Of a stretch of 64,000 nucleotides of DNA, positions 47,297 to 59,850 are shown piece by piece. Made by a program: the position numbers and the translations under genes. Below the pieces are notes generated by a model. The model was given only the letters and a program-made list of their open reading frames with translations, did not search any database and was not told the DNA's origin. The DNA is from Helianthus annuus (taxonomy: Eukaryota; Streptophyta; Magnoliopsida; Asterales; Asteraceae), in contig NC_035433.2 of the NCBI RefSeq assembly GCF_002127325.2, positions 128,968,695-129,032,694 of the forward strand, in the 5' to 3' direction. Within the stretch, counting starts at the first letter, position 1. Every line of letters begins with the position of its first letter.

Positions 47297-48184
47297 AAAC
47301 TCAGATTCTACGAAACTCTTAAACTCGGATGACTAAAAGACAATTGTAAACTCTAAAAACTTAAAGAAACTTATTCAAGGACAAGTCTCAACAAACTTAA
47401 ACTTGGATATACTAAACAAGATAAACTCGGAGTGTAAGGAAACTCAGACTAGCTTCAAGTTGAAAACCTGACCTATGAAATGTAAACCCTGATTACTCAA
47501 AAAGTAAATAAACCCTGAAGTTTTAAAATTGTAAACTCTAAAGTAAGAAACTCTGAATACGTAAACCCTGATCTCCAATTCCTGGCCACAAAGTCCTGAC
47601 CTCTCAAAGAAGTAAACCCTGACTTCTAAGTTAGTCCGGACAAAGAGAAAACCTGCTTCAGGATATCTCACATGTATGACTTCACACTAGTTCATCAATA
47701 ATCCTGAAGCACAAACACTGAAGGAAAAACCCTGAAGGAAAACTCTGAAGGAAAAACACTGAAGGAAAACTCTGAACAAATTAAAATGGATTAAACGGGG
47801 AATCTTTACTAACCTTCAAAAACCCCTGATGAAGATCTTCAAGCGTTGTAAAAACCCAGATAAATGTATATCCTAAATACCTCTTTTCTAATCACAATCC
47901 ATCATCCAGAATGAATAAACACAAGAATGATTGATGAAAAACACTTAAAACCCAGCAAACAACACCAAAAACCCAATCAAAATGTGATCTTTCTCAACTA
48001 AACCTCTAAACCCAAACCTACAGTAGTATGAGCACACTGCTCTGATACCACTTGTAAGGTCTCCTACCCATGGATCTCACTCAGACAACAATCACTAGGT
48101 ATGCGGAATCCACCTAGCAATCACTACTGTAGAGTATTGGATCAAGAAAGTGTAGAACAAGAATGATGAAGATGACGAATGGCG
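47297..48184 (-). mobile_element. Copia-type remnant with minus-strand primer site
   Basis: 48037-48050 read on the minus strand is TGGTATCAGAGCAG, the copia primer site. An LTR therefore starts at 48053 (TGTAAGGTCTCC) and runs right until it is interrupted at 48185. It resumes after 54829, where AAACCCTGAC and AAACTCAGACC phrases reappear. The internal side (47300-48036) has many AAACCCTGA/AAACTCTGA repeats and no gag. Confidence 0.5.
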
Positions 48185-51100
48185 TGTCACACCCGACCAC
48201 GTAAAACAACAAGACATGGCGGAAACGTCGGGGAGTGTTGTAACAGAATCATTGTTTCACAACCATGGATCAAATAATCTTGTTTTATTGAATCATTGAA
48301 CTCATTGTTTTTATTACGAATCAAATAAATACAAATATTGTCTTTCAAATTTTAAAGTCGCTAAGGCACGAGTCCATCCTATGTGTAGCATATATCAACA
48401 ATCATCACATAGCAGCACCTGAAACATGTGTAAAAATAGGTACGTCAGCATAAAAATGCATGTGAGATACATAGGTTTTATTGATTTAGGATTCATGACT
48501 TATAAGTTTGAAGAAAAATGTTTAAGAAAAGTTAGTCATGATCCTTGTAAAATGTTTTTGTTTTGTAAATCATATAAAAATCGATAAGAAAACAGATGAT
48601 ATAAAAGAAAGATGTATAAATAAGTAATTAGGTAAAAATGAGTTTATATATATATATATATATATATTTGAAAAACAATATTTTGATAAAAAAGGTTCTT
48701 AGTATATATAAAAATATACTTTGGTTTTAAGAAAGTCGAATAAGTAATATATTAAAATATATATCAGTTCCAAAATAGTTAAACAGATAGTATATTAAAT
48801 ATACTTTAGTTGTCAAAATAATAGTTTTCAGTAGTATATCAAAAGTATACTTTGGTTTAATTTATAACATATTAAACTATGCTTTGGTTTTATAAATAAC
48901 ATATTAAAATATGCTTTGGATTTTATAAATAACATATTAAGATATGCTTTGGGTTTTAACAAAATATATGTTGGTTTTGTACAATATCACATATGAGAGC
49001 ATATCAAACTATACTTTTGGGAGTATAACTGAATATACCAAAAATAATGTGACTTAAGAATTTAATCAGACCTAGTGCATCAAACTACACCTTTGAGACT
49101 ATAGGAATACCACGGAGGGAGTCCCTATTTGGATGGAGAAATAAATTGGTTTCAGACATTCCATGACAACAGGAATCGGGTGTCAAATCCTATAGCGCTA
49201 TATCATACTACCAACCAGTCTGGTGAACAAAAATAAGTCCTATTCCAACAACTAATTTAATAATCTTTGAAAAATCAGTGTTTAAACCATAAATAATCAT
49301 TCAGTTTGTCAAAAGATAAGTATTAACATGTATAATCAATTATACTTTGAAATCATGAAAATAACAGATAGGTACACATGCTTCACCCCAAAACATTTGA
49401 AAACAGTAAAAGAGGGGACTATGTACTCACTTGAGGGTGCTTAGAAGTCTTGACTACCAAGCAAGCTAGATGGAGCACGGAATCAAACGACACCTAAATA
49501 TAGGTAACTACATAAATAAACCGGACCTAAAACGGAAGATCGGATAGGATGAGGTCTCGTAAACCAAATGAGCGTGGGAACTCATATGATATGGTTTAAT
49601 CAAGGCCTACATACTAAAAGGAAACCTAACCTAAGTGCTTACGACCCATTACGACTCGTTTAGGTAGCATACGCTACTTTAACGCATCGTTCGCGTAAAA
49701 CGCGTTTGGCCCGTCTAACTTGTCCTACGACAAGTATTATATGCCCTAATATGTTTAATTATGTTGCATAATCATTTAAATGACAAAATTTTGGGTTACA
49801 TATGCTTAAATATCAATTATGCATAAAAAGGGCATTTTGGTCATTTTCCTAAGGCATATAAACTACCTATCATACGATTACTTAAATGAAGTGACCATAA
49901 GGTATAACCTCGGAAGGTTATTCCCTATACAACTATGGTCACCTAAAGTGTTTGGTCGGATCCTAAAGATCGACCCAACGGGTCGGGTTGGAAAGTATAA
50001 GCGATTGTTTAGATCGCTTACCTTACGACCCTACATAAGCACTAATCTAAAAGTGACGAGTTAAACATGTTTAAAACATGTTTAACAAAGTTTGAAAACA
50101 AGTTGGATATCAAAACAAACGGTTTTGATACCCGAGAGTAGTTTGGTTACAAAAGACGCATAAACACGCATTTTGGCCGAAACCACGACTCGTCACTACA
50201 CCTAAACAACGTGGTAATCAATAGGTATAGTCACTAGGGACTATAACCATCATGATTACGCTCACGTTGCGAAGTTCAAACGAACTTCGTGTTGACCATT
50301 GACTGGTCAAAGCAGAAAGTCAAACAAAGTTTGACTTTTACGATAAAAACGCGTAAAAGAACGAAGGAATACTTACAAAGGGTCCAAGCAAGCAAATCTT
50401 GATCCAAATAGCTCAGGTATGAAGCAAAGGCCTCAACTTAGAGCACATTAGATTAGGTTTGTGTGGAACAAGTGCAAAGGGGGTTGGGTATTTATAGGAA
50501 ATGGACCACCGTTAGGATCGTTTCTTGCAAAAGGGGGCACAATCTAAACCGTACACTTGCCATACTCTGATTGGGCACCTTGATGGGCACACAAACTGTA
50601 ACGCCCGTCTGGTTTTATTAATATTTTAATAATAGGATACACATTTTTAGGCTAAAATGTGTCTTTACAAAACTTGTTATACCAACATTCCCAAATGATT
50701 ACAACATTTCAAAAACAATTTATAAGTGTTTACATAATTCACTTATAACAACACAAATCAAGATTTGACGCGGAAGCTTCATTTAACGTGTGTTCGGTTC
50801 TTGCTCGCCGCTTGATCTTCATCCGGATTAGGTCCATCTTCACCTACGGTCAAAACCATGTAAATAATTAGTTTTGACACTTTAATAATCGAGTATAAAC
50901 AAGTTCCGTGCTTAACGTAACAAAACAAGAAATTATTTTTGTTTTGTTTTCAGCCCCCTCACCCGGCCGGTTCGGATTAACCACCCGGCCGTGTCAGCTA
51001 ACCATAAATTTTTCACAGAACCTTCACCCGGTCGTGTCAGCTAATCACCCGGCCGTGTCAGCTCTGCACTTTTCTCAGCCATTAGTTCTTACCGAAACGG

Positions 51101-54100
51101 ACATAACTCTCTCGTTTTTAATCCGTTTTACACGATTCTTTTTCCTACGCGTCCGTAATTTAATTCTCCATCATATGGAGTTAAAATCTGACATCCGGAT
51201 TAACAAAATTTAAGACTTTTAAATCTTTGGCTTATTACCCTTTTTACCAAATTTTGACCAGTTCGCGATTTTATCAAACAAACATGCCTATTTGATCTTT
51301 AAACCCATGAACTTCATAATTTCAATATCTCCTATTATATTAGGCTCAAAATCACGGGTTTGTATACCTTCTTTGACCCGTTTTGACTTAGAAGCTTATT
51401 TTGACCCGTTAAGGGTATTTAAGCACTTTTACCGCATAATTCATACCCATTCACTTCTAGCATTGTACTTCCATATTATTTATCAATTTATCTTCCACCA
51501 CAACTATATGTGTGGAGGATTTAATGTGGAGATCTATTTATTCCGAGTTTTACCCCTCGGATTATCATTTTACGGCAAAGACTCATATAGAGTCATTTGA
51601 CCCAAAGATTCGCATATTTCACTTTTTATACTTAATACAAGTATCTATTTGGTCACAAAACTCATTTCTAAGCAACCTTTAGGGGTCGTTTGCTTAATTT
51701 CACTTATAAGGGCATTTTGGTCACTTTTACCCCTCCTATTACGACGAAGGACCTTTAAAGCCATGTTCGACCAAAATCCCACTTTTAAAACTATAATCTT
51801 GTTTAGAAACCATTATATTTCTAAAATACCATAATCATGACCCAATTTATTCGGTTTACCTTAAAGATAACCGAATATCTATATTTTATCCTTGTCTAAC
51901 TCTTATAGAACCTCAAGTTCTACATGACGAGTTGAATCATTATACAAACCTGGCTCGGATCAATATATTGACCCGTTTCGATACCTTGCCTTGGTAGCCG
52001 CTAAGTAATAGCGATGTCAACATTCAATCGATATTTATTCCTGTAATCATACAACTCGACAAACCATTAGTCGATATTGTCAAAGGGTGATATTTTCACC
52101 TTTTGACCCGTTTGGTCTAAATGACCGTTTACTTTTGCGAGATGGATTTATCATCATCTCGTCTACATGACTTGTACCGGTTTACACCGTACGGTCACTT
52201 TTCCTTATAAATCTATTTCTTGATCATTTTGATCCCTTTATATCTTACGCCATAAAGTGTCCTTCAAAACTAACGGTTATCGTCAACTAGTGACCACCTT
52301 ACCGTTTTACCCTTATTAATTGTATTGATTTACCTTACAAGGTAATCATTCAGAACTCGTTATTTATTAGTCATTGCATGACTAAATGATCTTATTAGCT
52401 CTTTTTAATCATTCAACATGGTTTATCATTAATGTCTTTTGTTCCGAACCGCACATGACGGGTCAAAACATCATAAGTCAAATATGACTTTTGATTATTC
52501 ATAATCTATAAAACCAATAGTTGTTAATAAAAGGTGTAAGCTTTAACTTACCTAGTATCCGGATTATGCTCTTTTCCGCGTATACGATCCGTTTGACCCG
52601 CTTCTTTCCCCAAGCCTCCATCTAGCTTGTCAAGAGTCAAACTAGCATCATAATTCGTAAGATGGTTAGATTAGTCATCATTATTATGACTAGTTCATCT
52701 TACAGACTTTATGTCGAAACTTCTATTCGACTTCATCATAGGTTAGTTCGACTTTCTAAAGTCAACTACCTTTAATCATATAACATGCATGATTAAGGCA
52801 AATCAACATTATAACATTATGATTAGAACTCGTTTTATCCCATATCTCATGTAATTAGTCAAGCTTGCCAATTACGCGTTTCACTTGAATTTCAACACTT
52901 TACTTCTCATTTAGGCATTTTAACAAACACCTAATGGGCATTCTTTTATAGAATTTAACAATCAAACTTATGGCTACCTATCTTGCCAATTTCAACATCT
53001 TTTACTAGAAGATCATCAAATTCATGGTTAAATGTCAAGATTAACTTCATAAAGTTTAAATAACACTAGTTTGACAATCATGGTTCTAGTGTTCATCATG
53101 TTTCTACAAAACCCATTTAAACACCCATAATGGATGATCATGAACTTTATAATTTCAACACTAATTCAACTAGTTATTGACTAAGGTTTACTCCTAGACA
53201 TGATTTCATCCTAAATTCATCCAAACTTTAATCATGCAAGCCAAATTTTCGATTTCATATGTTCACCAAGAATTCAAGATGGAACTAAATAATGAAATTT
53301 AGCATACCTTATGATCCCTTCATCGAGGTGATCATGAATTCGTGCTTGGATTTTGATTTAGGTTGGATTTACCCCTTCAATTTGTTGATTTTATGCTTGT
53401 TAGGGTTTGAGCTTGAGAGCCCTTCTTGGCTCCTGTGTTTTGTACGACCAGAACACACACAAAGGTGTGTGTTTTGGTGTTTTTAGTTTTAATTAATAAA
53501 AACCCATTTTCTCATCTTAACCATTTTAGTCCCTCTACTTTACCCAGGTTTATAAAGGTTACTACATCAAGTTCCCTCATTATTTTAAAAAACTAGACTA
53601 ACTAGGTTGATATTCCTAGTTATTTAGTGGGTTCCGGGAGTTATAACCTGTTTTATTTTAAGTCCCGTTAACTCGGACTTCTTATAAACTTACTCCCTTA
53701 AAAGCTTTTATTCACGTTGTATTTAATATTAGGATTATTCCTTTAAATCCTAATATTTTCGGGTTAAATTTTACCACTAACGGTATTTACCCGTCTTTCA
53801 GTATTAACGGAGTTTGATTACTAATCCCATTTTCGGGGTGTTACACAAACCAGCCCATAGATTGCCAAAACAAGCAAAGAAAACAAGTGCAAGCTGCTGG
53901 GTTTTCGAAAACTGGTTTCTACTGTGCTGGGACACCTTTATGGACCGTAAGAGGTCCCATACGGTCCGTAAGGACCCTATGTGCTGGCAGAAACTTTCAG
54001 CAATTGGTAGAACAGGCTCCTGCACCTGCAAACTTGGTTTTTGATGCGTTTTGGCACGTTTAAGCCCCGTTAACCCCATTTTAAGGCTCTAAAATGAAGT

Positions 54101-54824
54101 TAAAGTATAGGGAACTTGAAATGTGCTCAAAAATATCCCGGATGTCGGCTCGTTTGGTCGTACGGTTGCGTTGTTCGGTAAATTACGACGGAATTGTAAC
54201 AGACGCAAAAACGATCCAAATTGCGCGACGAAAGGATTTTTATCATACCAAACACTAAAATAAAATATTTTAATGCTTACATAAATTTTTGGATGTCCGG
54301 ATATATTCAGAACGTAAGATATGCGCGAAAATGCAAACTTATGCTCTTTTTGACGCTTTTAGTCCCTGAATGACCAAAAGTTTATTTTTGCGCACCAAAC
54401 ACCTCAAAGCCTATTTCTAAGCTATGTAAAGGATATTTAGGGCATATTTAACTTATGATCAAGTTCCTGAATGTTCGTTACAGTACAAATTGGCATACTT
54501 TCGCAGTTTGTCGAATTTAGTCCCTGTATGCGAATATACTTGATTTCGCCACACCAAACCCTCCAAAACTTCTTTCCAAGTTATGTAAAGGTTATTTAAG
54601 GTATGTTAAGACTATTTCACTATTCCGGAGTGTTCGTTGCATTAAACTGGTTATATTTACGCATCCGTGCGCGTATAACCTTCTAGAAAGCGATTTAAAG
54701 CTTGAAATCGAACAAGAATTGATATGTGCAAACGATACACATATTTATACCAATCCCAAGCATGAAATACAATATTTCATTGGTTTGGTACTTGTTTGAT
54801 GGTTGAAGTGACACAGGTGTCACA
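48185..54824. mobile_element. Solo LTR (~3.4 kb) interrupted by a second solo LTR
   Basis: It starts TGTCACACCCGACC and ends GACACAGGTGTCACA, with TGGCG on both sides (48180-48184, 54825-54829). Removing the nested unit leaves about 3,386 bp, without coding sequence. It has an (AT)n run at ~48640-48668 and repeated ATATTAA(A)ATATGCTTTGG(T) phrases at 48780-48960. I infer a solo LTR of a long-LTR gypsy family. Superfamily is not proven. Confidence 0.8.
50597..53845. mobile_element. Nested solo LTR (3.25 kb), TSD CAAAC
   Basis: It starts TGTAACGCCCG and ends TCGGGGTGTTACA, flanked by CAAAC (50592-50596, 53846-53850). It shares end sequences and interior blocks (CATCATATG.A(G/C)TTAAAATC, CATCCGGATTAA) with 3293-6648 in the same orientation, so both belong to one family. 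It holds repeated CACCCGGCCG(T)GTCAG phrases at 50960-51065. There is no coding sequence. Confidence 0.85.
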
Positions 54825-54829
54825 TGGCG

Positions 54830-55332
54830 TCACACAGTAGCCGTCAATTCACACACAGTGATAATGATTAGGGTTTCTTGAAGAACAAACTTTCCACAAA
54901 AGATATTGCCACGTATATCATTACACTAAAGAGTTTATATACAATGGGAAGTCTTAACTACAAAATTCAGGACATAGAAAGGCCCAAAACCCAAGACAAT
55001 ACAAACCCTGACTAACCAAACAACAAAAATCGGACTAGGATGGAATCCTAAGTCCTGACCATGAAACCCTTATAAACTCAGACCATTACATACACTTTAA
55101 ACAATTTACATAAAAGACCCTTGAGTTTGAGAGCCTGCACTTATCACCCAAAGTGCATTTACACTACATACTCTGTCATTTTCCTTGATTTTATCAATAA
55201 TTGTCTAAGCAGCTCTAACTCTAGTTCTAGGTCCGTTAACTTAAACCACGATCATGAAATACATAACAAAATAAAAAATAACACAACAAAAAATAAACCA
55301 ATAATAATACATGATTATTGAATTGTTTACCT
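54830..55332. other. Remainder of the older copia LTR and flank
   Basis: It continues the LTR broken at 48185 (AAACCCTGAC phrases near 55005). The far end of that LTR, probably around 55100, was not fixed. Nothing else is recognised. Confidence 0.35.
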
Positions 55333-55480
55333 GTTTACCACTGGAGGGAGCTGAATTATCCACGAATGCAGTCGCACTGTGCATGATTTCTTTTGCATTG
55401 TTTATGGGTTGGATCGTGTCGTCATAACAAAAATTCGGATTCATCATGCCCGGTGTCTCGTGAGAGCGATAGTTGTATAC
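55333..55480 (-). other. Exon-like open stretch, unidentified
   Basis: On the minus strand an unbroken stretch reads YNYRSHETPGMMNPNFCYDD and SATAFVDNSAPSSGKQ, ending at a GTAAAC donor-like site at ~55332. It may be a gene fragment. The family is not recognised. Confidence 0.3.
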
Positions 55481-55487
55481 GGGTCAG

Positions 55488-55575
55488 GTCGGATGGTCTT
55501 CGTTTGAGGGTATCTAAATCAAATGCGTGTCGGATCTTCTTCGTTTGAGGGAATCTGAATCAAATACATGTCGGA
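55488..55575. repeat. 41-bp tandem repeat, two copies and a start of a third
   Basis: Units begin GTCGGAT..TCTTCGTTTGAG at 55488 and 55529, with GTCGGAATG at 55570. The minus-strand open frame at 55560-55814 beside it (84 codons) is of unknown meaning. Confidence 0.75.
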
Positions 55576-55814
55576 ATGGGGATTAACAGGTCGGAGCTCC
55601 GTCCCAGGTGGTCCTCTCCACTCGATTGAGGACATGTCGATGATGAACTCTCAACAACTGAAAGTGGTCCCTGTAACGCAAAGCGTCTGGAAGACGCATC
55701 CCTTACTGACATGGCAAATTTTTGTTGGATGCTGAACGTGTCCAATGCGTCGGTGGCGGATTTGAGGAGTCCAAAGACGCCTCCCCTGCGTCTGTACAGT
55801 ATTGACATGGGCAA

Positions 55815-56687
55815 CTTTGATATTAAACATTAATATTTTTAAAGGTTTTTATATAAATAAACTTTTTACTAGTGGATAAAACATAAAACGTTTTATTTAT
55901 ACTAAATTAAAGAATATCTTTAGGAAAACCACAATTATGTCTGACCGACGTGGAAAAAACTTAGCAAGAAAATCGATGATTAAACAGGTTTAGTTGGTGG
56001 TTTAGTGTACCAAGAAAATCTATTAGCAGTTGCTCCTATTGGTCTCTTTGGCTTACTGTTACTTTTCCTGGTGGATTTTCCACATTTAGCTCGATCCGAA
56101 ATATTTTTCCATATGCTGGCAGAGGTGATCTTGTGGATATTAGTTTTTCTTTTCTCTTTCTTTTATATTGAATACCATATGAATTTTTTAACTGCGATGT
56201 CTAGAAAATAATTGGTACATAATGAGTAATTAGACATGAAGACATACTAAAGAGTTGATATACCCATTGCTACCGTTCATTTGTGTGGTGTATTCTCATT
56301 TTGGCCAATTTTACTCAGTTGGGGGTAATGATGGGTTTTGGTATATGCATGCATTGAGGCATACCGATATGGTTAGTGGTACGTGGCTGTCTTCTTGAGC
56401 AGTAGTCTCGTTGGGTACATTATTTTCTAGCACCATATGGTAGATGAAATACTTTGGTCGGTATTCATCATATTTTTGGACCAAACGCATTAGAGCGCAT
56501 CACACAATTTAAAACCAAAGTGTGTACTTCAAATGTTGTAGGCTTCTTTTGTACATAGATTAATGTTAACATCTAAGGTTACATGCCACAAATATAATGG
56601 CTAATTGTTACAATACTGTTCGCCGCAACGCGGATGGTTATTTACTACTTTTTCCACATTTACTACTACTAATAATTGATTTTGCAG
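55815..56687. other. Mostly non-coding, one hydrophobic open stretch
   Basis: 56005-56211 reads a hydrophobic peptide (LLLLFLVDFPHLARSEIFF) of unknown origin. A GC hairpin GTTCGCCGCAACGCGGA at ~56616 resembles the Helitron end at 12545 but CTAG is not conserved (CTAC). No gene is supported. Confidence 0.3.
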
Positions 56688-57632
56688 GACCATAATATTG
56701 GAATCGCCTTGTGGTTGGCAGCTGACGGTGATGGGCGGGTGAGTGAAGAAATTGGGACGGATAGTAATAACCATTCAGAATGCCAGCGTATTAAGTACAA
56801 GTCTGAATCCAGAATTTTGTTGGTCGGTTCTTGTGCATATGGGCAATGTGCTGGTTACGGCCGCCATAAAACTAAGTACAAACAAAGCAGGTTAGAAAGA
56901 CAATTTTTGGCTGACACTTTTATTTGATTACACTGGTTTTTATAACATTGATTCTTGGAAATAACACATTTAACTATACTTGGTATGAGATTTTAGTTAT
57001 AATATAAAAAAGAGTAAAATGCCATTTTCTTCCCTGAGGTTTGGCCACTTTTGAAACTTTCGTCCAAAGGTTTGTTTTTCCGCCATCAGGATCCAAAAGG
57101 TTTGAAAAAAGAGTCGCTTTTAAGAAAAAAAAAAGAGTCGCTTCTAAGAAAAAAAGAGCCCATTTTATGTACTAAAAATACACTTCATGTGATATTCGAC
57201 CCGTTTTCTTTTTAACTGTTTATTTTTATTTTTTGTTTTAACCATTTGATGTGCAGGCCAAGATGGTTCAGTTGGGTTGATCCAAAGTTCTTTTGTCCAA
57301 AACAGCCGGTTCCGAGTTAGGTCTGGTTAGTCCAGTTCATCCATCTAGTATCTAAGTTTAAAATAAAACATAAAAAAGTTTATATTTTTTTATTTTTTAA
57401 ACTTTTATATCCCGTTTAGACCATTTGATAAAGAAAGATACAAAATTCAAATGAGTATTATTTGATAAAGACAACTGGTATGGTAAATGGGATAAAAAAA
57501 TTATTAATAATTTTTTTAATAATTTAACTTGATATTTTTAGGGACAGGACAAGTAGTAACATGTATAGAGGAAATGAGTTCTTGGAGGACTTGGGCAGTT
57601 TGGAACCAAGAAAACGGTGATAATCTTGTGTA
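56688..57632 (+). pseudogene. Asparagine-synthetase-domain protein (ASNSD1-like) exon fragments
   Basis: Exon 56688-56890 has a TTTTGCAG acceptor and GTTAGA donor. It reads DHNIGIALWLAADGDG, then SRILLVGSCAYGQCAGYGRH and KTKYK. Family members carry the sequence LNIGIALWLAA..G and LLVG.GADEQ.AGYGRH.TK at this place, so the asparagine-synthase ATP-domain identity is good, but the GADEQ core is altered (here CAYGQ). A weaker second piece (57542-57632) reads EEMSS and shares a few positions with the next family exon. No other domain or start codon is present. A repeat end (AGGTTTGGCCACTTTTG, 57040) lies in the former intron. Confidence 0.6.
57011..57130. repeat. Half of a transposon TIR
   Basis: The sequence CCCTGAGGTTTGGCCACTTT and TTTCGTCCAAAGG belongs to a style of plant MULE/MITE terminal repeat. 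Only one end is visible here. Confidence 0.35.
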
Positions 57633-58284
57633 ATTCTGTATGAAGAGCGTATGTTCGCATTTACATAGTTTTAGTTATATGTTAACATCTTTGCCATTCT
57701 CATCGCTAACTATGGTTAACTTTTAACATTATTGTTGTTTGTTTAGTTTCTTTAAGTTTATTGTACTCATATTGTACCTGAGTATTCTCTCCCTTGGCAA
57801 AGGCAAAGGCAAACACAAAATATACAAGTACAGGAAGGTAGGTACATCTCTTTCTTTCCATGCATGCGTCTAGTGGACGGTTGAAGTTGCCACCACTATG
57901 AGCAAATGTTCATTACCCGACATGGTATAGGTACATATAGGTGGTGTTGGCAAGATGGCCAGGTTAGGCGGGATGGGTAATCGGTCAACATATATTTGGG
58001 TCCAAAAGGTAATCTTTGGTACGAATTGAGTTGGGTTGACTCAAAATGTTGTCCTTCAAGAATCTTTAATAGATAGACAGTTTTGATTAAGTTATTAAGT
58101 TTGTATTTTATAAAATTACACTTTAGTATGTTATGACCCGTTTCTTTTTCAATTAAACTCGTTGACTTTTATCATTGACCTGATATGGATAAAGAGTCGA
58201 ATGTCGATATCCCAAATTTCCGATTTCTTATATCATTTGATTATACTTATTATTCTGAAATTTATGTCAATCAACCATATGCAG

Positions 58285-58356
58285 ATTTTGAGAGATTTGG
58301 GGGTTAGGATAATGAAGTTGATGACAAACAACCCTGCTAAGTACAGTGGGCTCAAG
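58285..58356 (+). pseudogene. RIBA: RIBA (GTP cyclohydrolase II) exon fragment
   Basis: After an ATATGCAG acceptor the frame reads ILRDLGVRIMKLMTNNPAKY and then SGLK. This is the conserved GTP cyclohydrolase II segment (ILRDLGVR.MKLMTNNP.K..GL) of the plastid riboflavin-synthesis enzyme RIBA. The match stops at GLK|GTCTCG, a possible donor. Only 24 codons are present and no other RIBA part is nearby, so it is a stranded or captured exon. Confidence 0.75.
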
Positions 58357-58689
58357 GTCTCGATTGACTCACATTCTTTACTTACCCTCATCAGCTTTTT
58401 TACTGATTTTTATATAATACTTTTTATTGGATGGCATATGATGTTTATGACCATTTTGGTGATAATTTTGATACAATAATGGATGTTATAACATAAATAT
58501 TCAACGAAAAAAAAATACTTGATGTAAGTTTACAAAACTCATTTCGGCCATTGCTTCAACACATATCTTTTATTTGACTACTTATATTTTGCATTGTGTA
58601 TATATTTTTTAAACTGATATGTTAGTTTGTACAATATGATAAGAAATGTTATATGTTAATTATATAGCATAAAGAGATTCCCTGACGGG

Positions 58690-58995
58690 AATTTGTTCCG
58701 TATTAGTTCTGTTTGTTATTGTACCGACACTTACGATATCAAATCGAGAGAGGAAACAAAAAAAGTAGTGATATGTCCAAAAGCAAGAATGAGCATTTGG
58801 TACCGGTATATTCGGTATTGGTACCATTTTTTCCTATTTGTAGGTACCAATACTTTTGGTATCGGTTCGGTACTGAATGGGTATCACGCTTATCCCTATC
58901 CAAAAGATATTGATATGTATTGACATTGTTAAATAATATAATTTACTTTGAGACCACCCGTGTAACACACGTGTACTTGAAACAACCAGTCTTCT
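58690..58995. repeat. GTACCGGTA-rich block with a hairpin
   Basis: It is dense in GGTACC/GGTATCGG motifs (58798-58890), like 11905-12420 and 25690-25755. Downstream is a perfect small hairpin CACGTGT..ACACGTG region (CCCGTGTAACACACGTGTAC, ~58957). No gene is seen, and 58996-59850 is otherwise featureless. Confidence 0.4.
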
Positions 58996-59850
58996 CTCAT
59001 GGTCAATTGTATGTTGCTTAATCAAGGGTAAAAACATGAGATGAAATCAAACTACTAATACTTGACAACAACGACAAACCTACAGTAAAACAACTAATGT
59101 GGTTTATAAGGAGATTTCCAACAAATTGTGATCATTGCATATTCATTGTTAGTAAGTTGTGTTACTAACAAACTGAACAACAATTTATACAGCATATTGA
59201 ATGTTGGATTGGAAGACTGACGTCTTGGAGAAGTAGAAAGCTTTAGAAAGACCCAATTTTAAATATGCGTTGGACGATTCTACCACCAAAGTTTCATGAG
59301 TGTTTATTAGACTCCGTTCCAAAAAACGTGGCTACTTATTACATTGGTAAACTGAACCCGTTTCCTTCCTTTTTTTGATGTTGATTATGTTTTTTCCCTA
59401 TCGCGCTAGAAAATAAGAAATGGCTACTGCTACGACCTGAGTTGCGGAGCCAACAACTGCTTATTTATGCCTGTGAAGACATTTGTGTAGGCTAAAAATA
59501 CATAAATGTTGTTCACCCAAGGCTAAGAAAAATCTCCGTGTATTTGGGAGCAATGTTGGTGAACATGCGATACTAGAAAAAAACTGAAAACTAGAAAAAA
59601 AAACATTTCATTCGAGCGCAACGAAGATGTGTATCTATATATAATGATGAAGCATCTGGTTACAGATAAACCCATCAATCTCAGTGGTGATATCAATAAA
59701 AAAATTTTATCATACAGAAGTTTCATGGCAGATAAATTGTATTTTTGGAAGTGTTTACCCCGTCCAAATGTTGTTTAGTGTTGAATTTATATTTTATTTT
59801 GTAATTGATATAAATGTAAGTACTCCTTTTTAAATTTTAAATACCCTACT

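Noticed and set aside
58957..58990. Helitron 3' end after the CCCGTGTAACACACGTG hairpin
   Set aside because: No CTRR follows within the usual distance (CTTG instead), so it is kept only as a hairpin.
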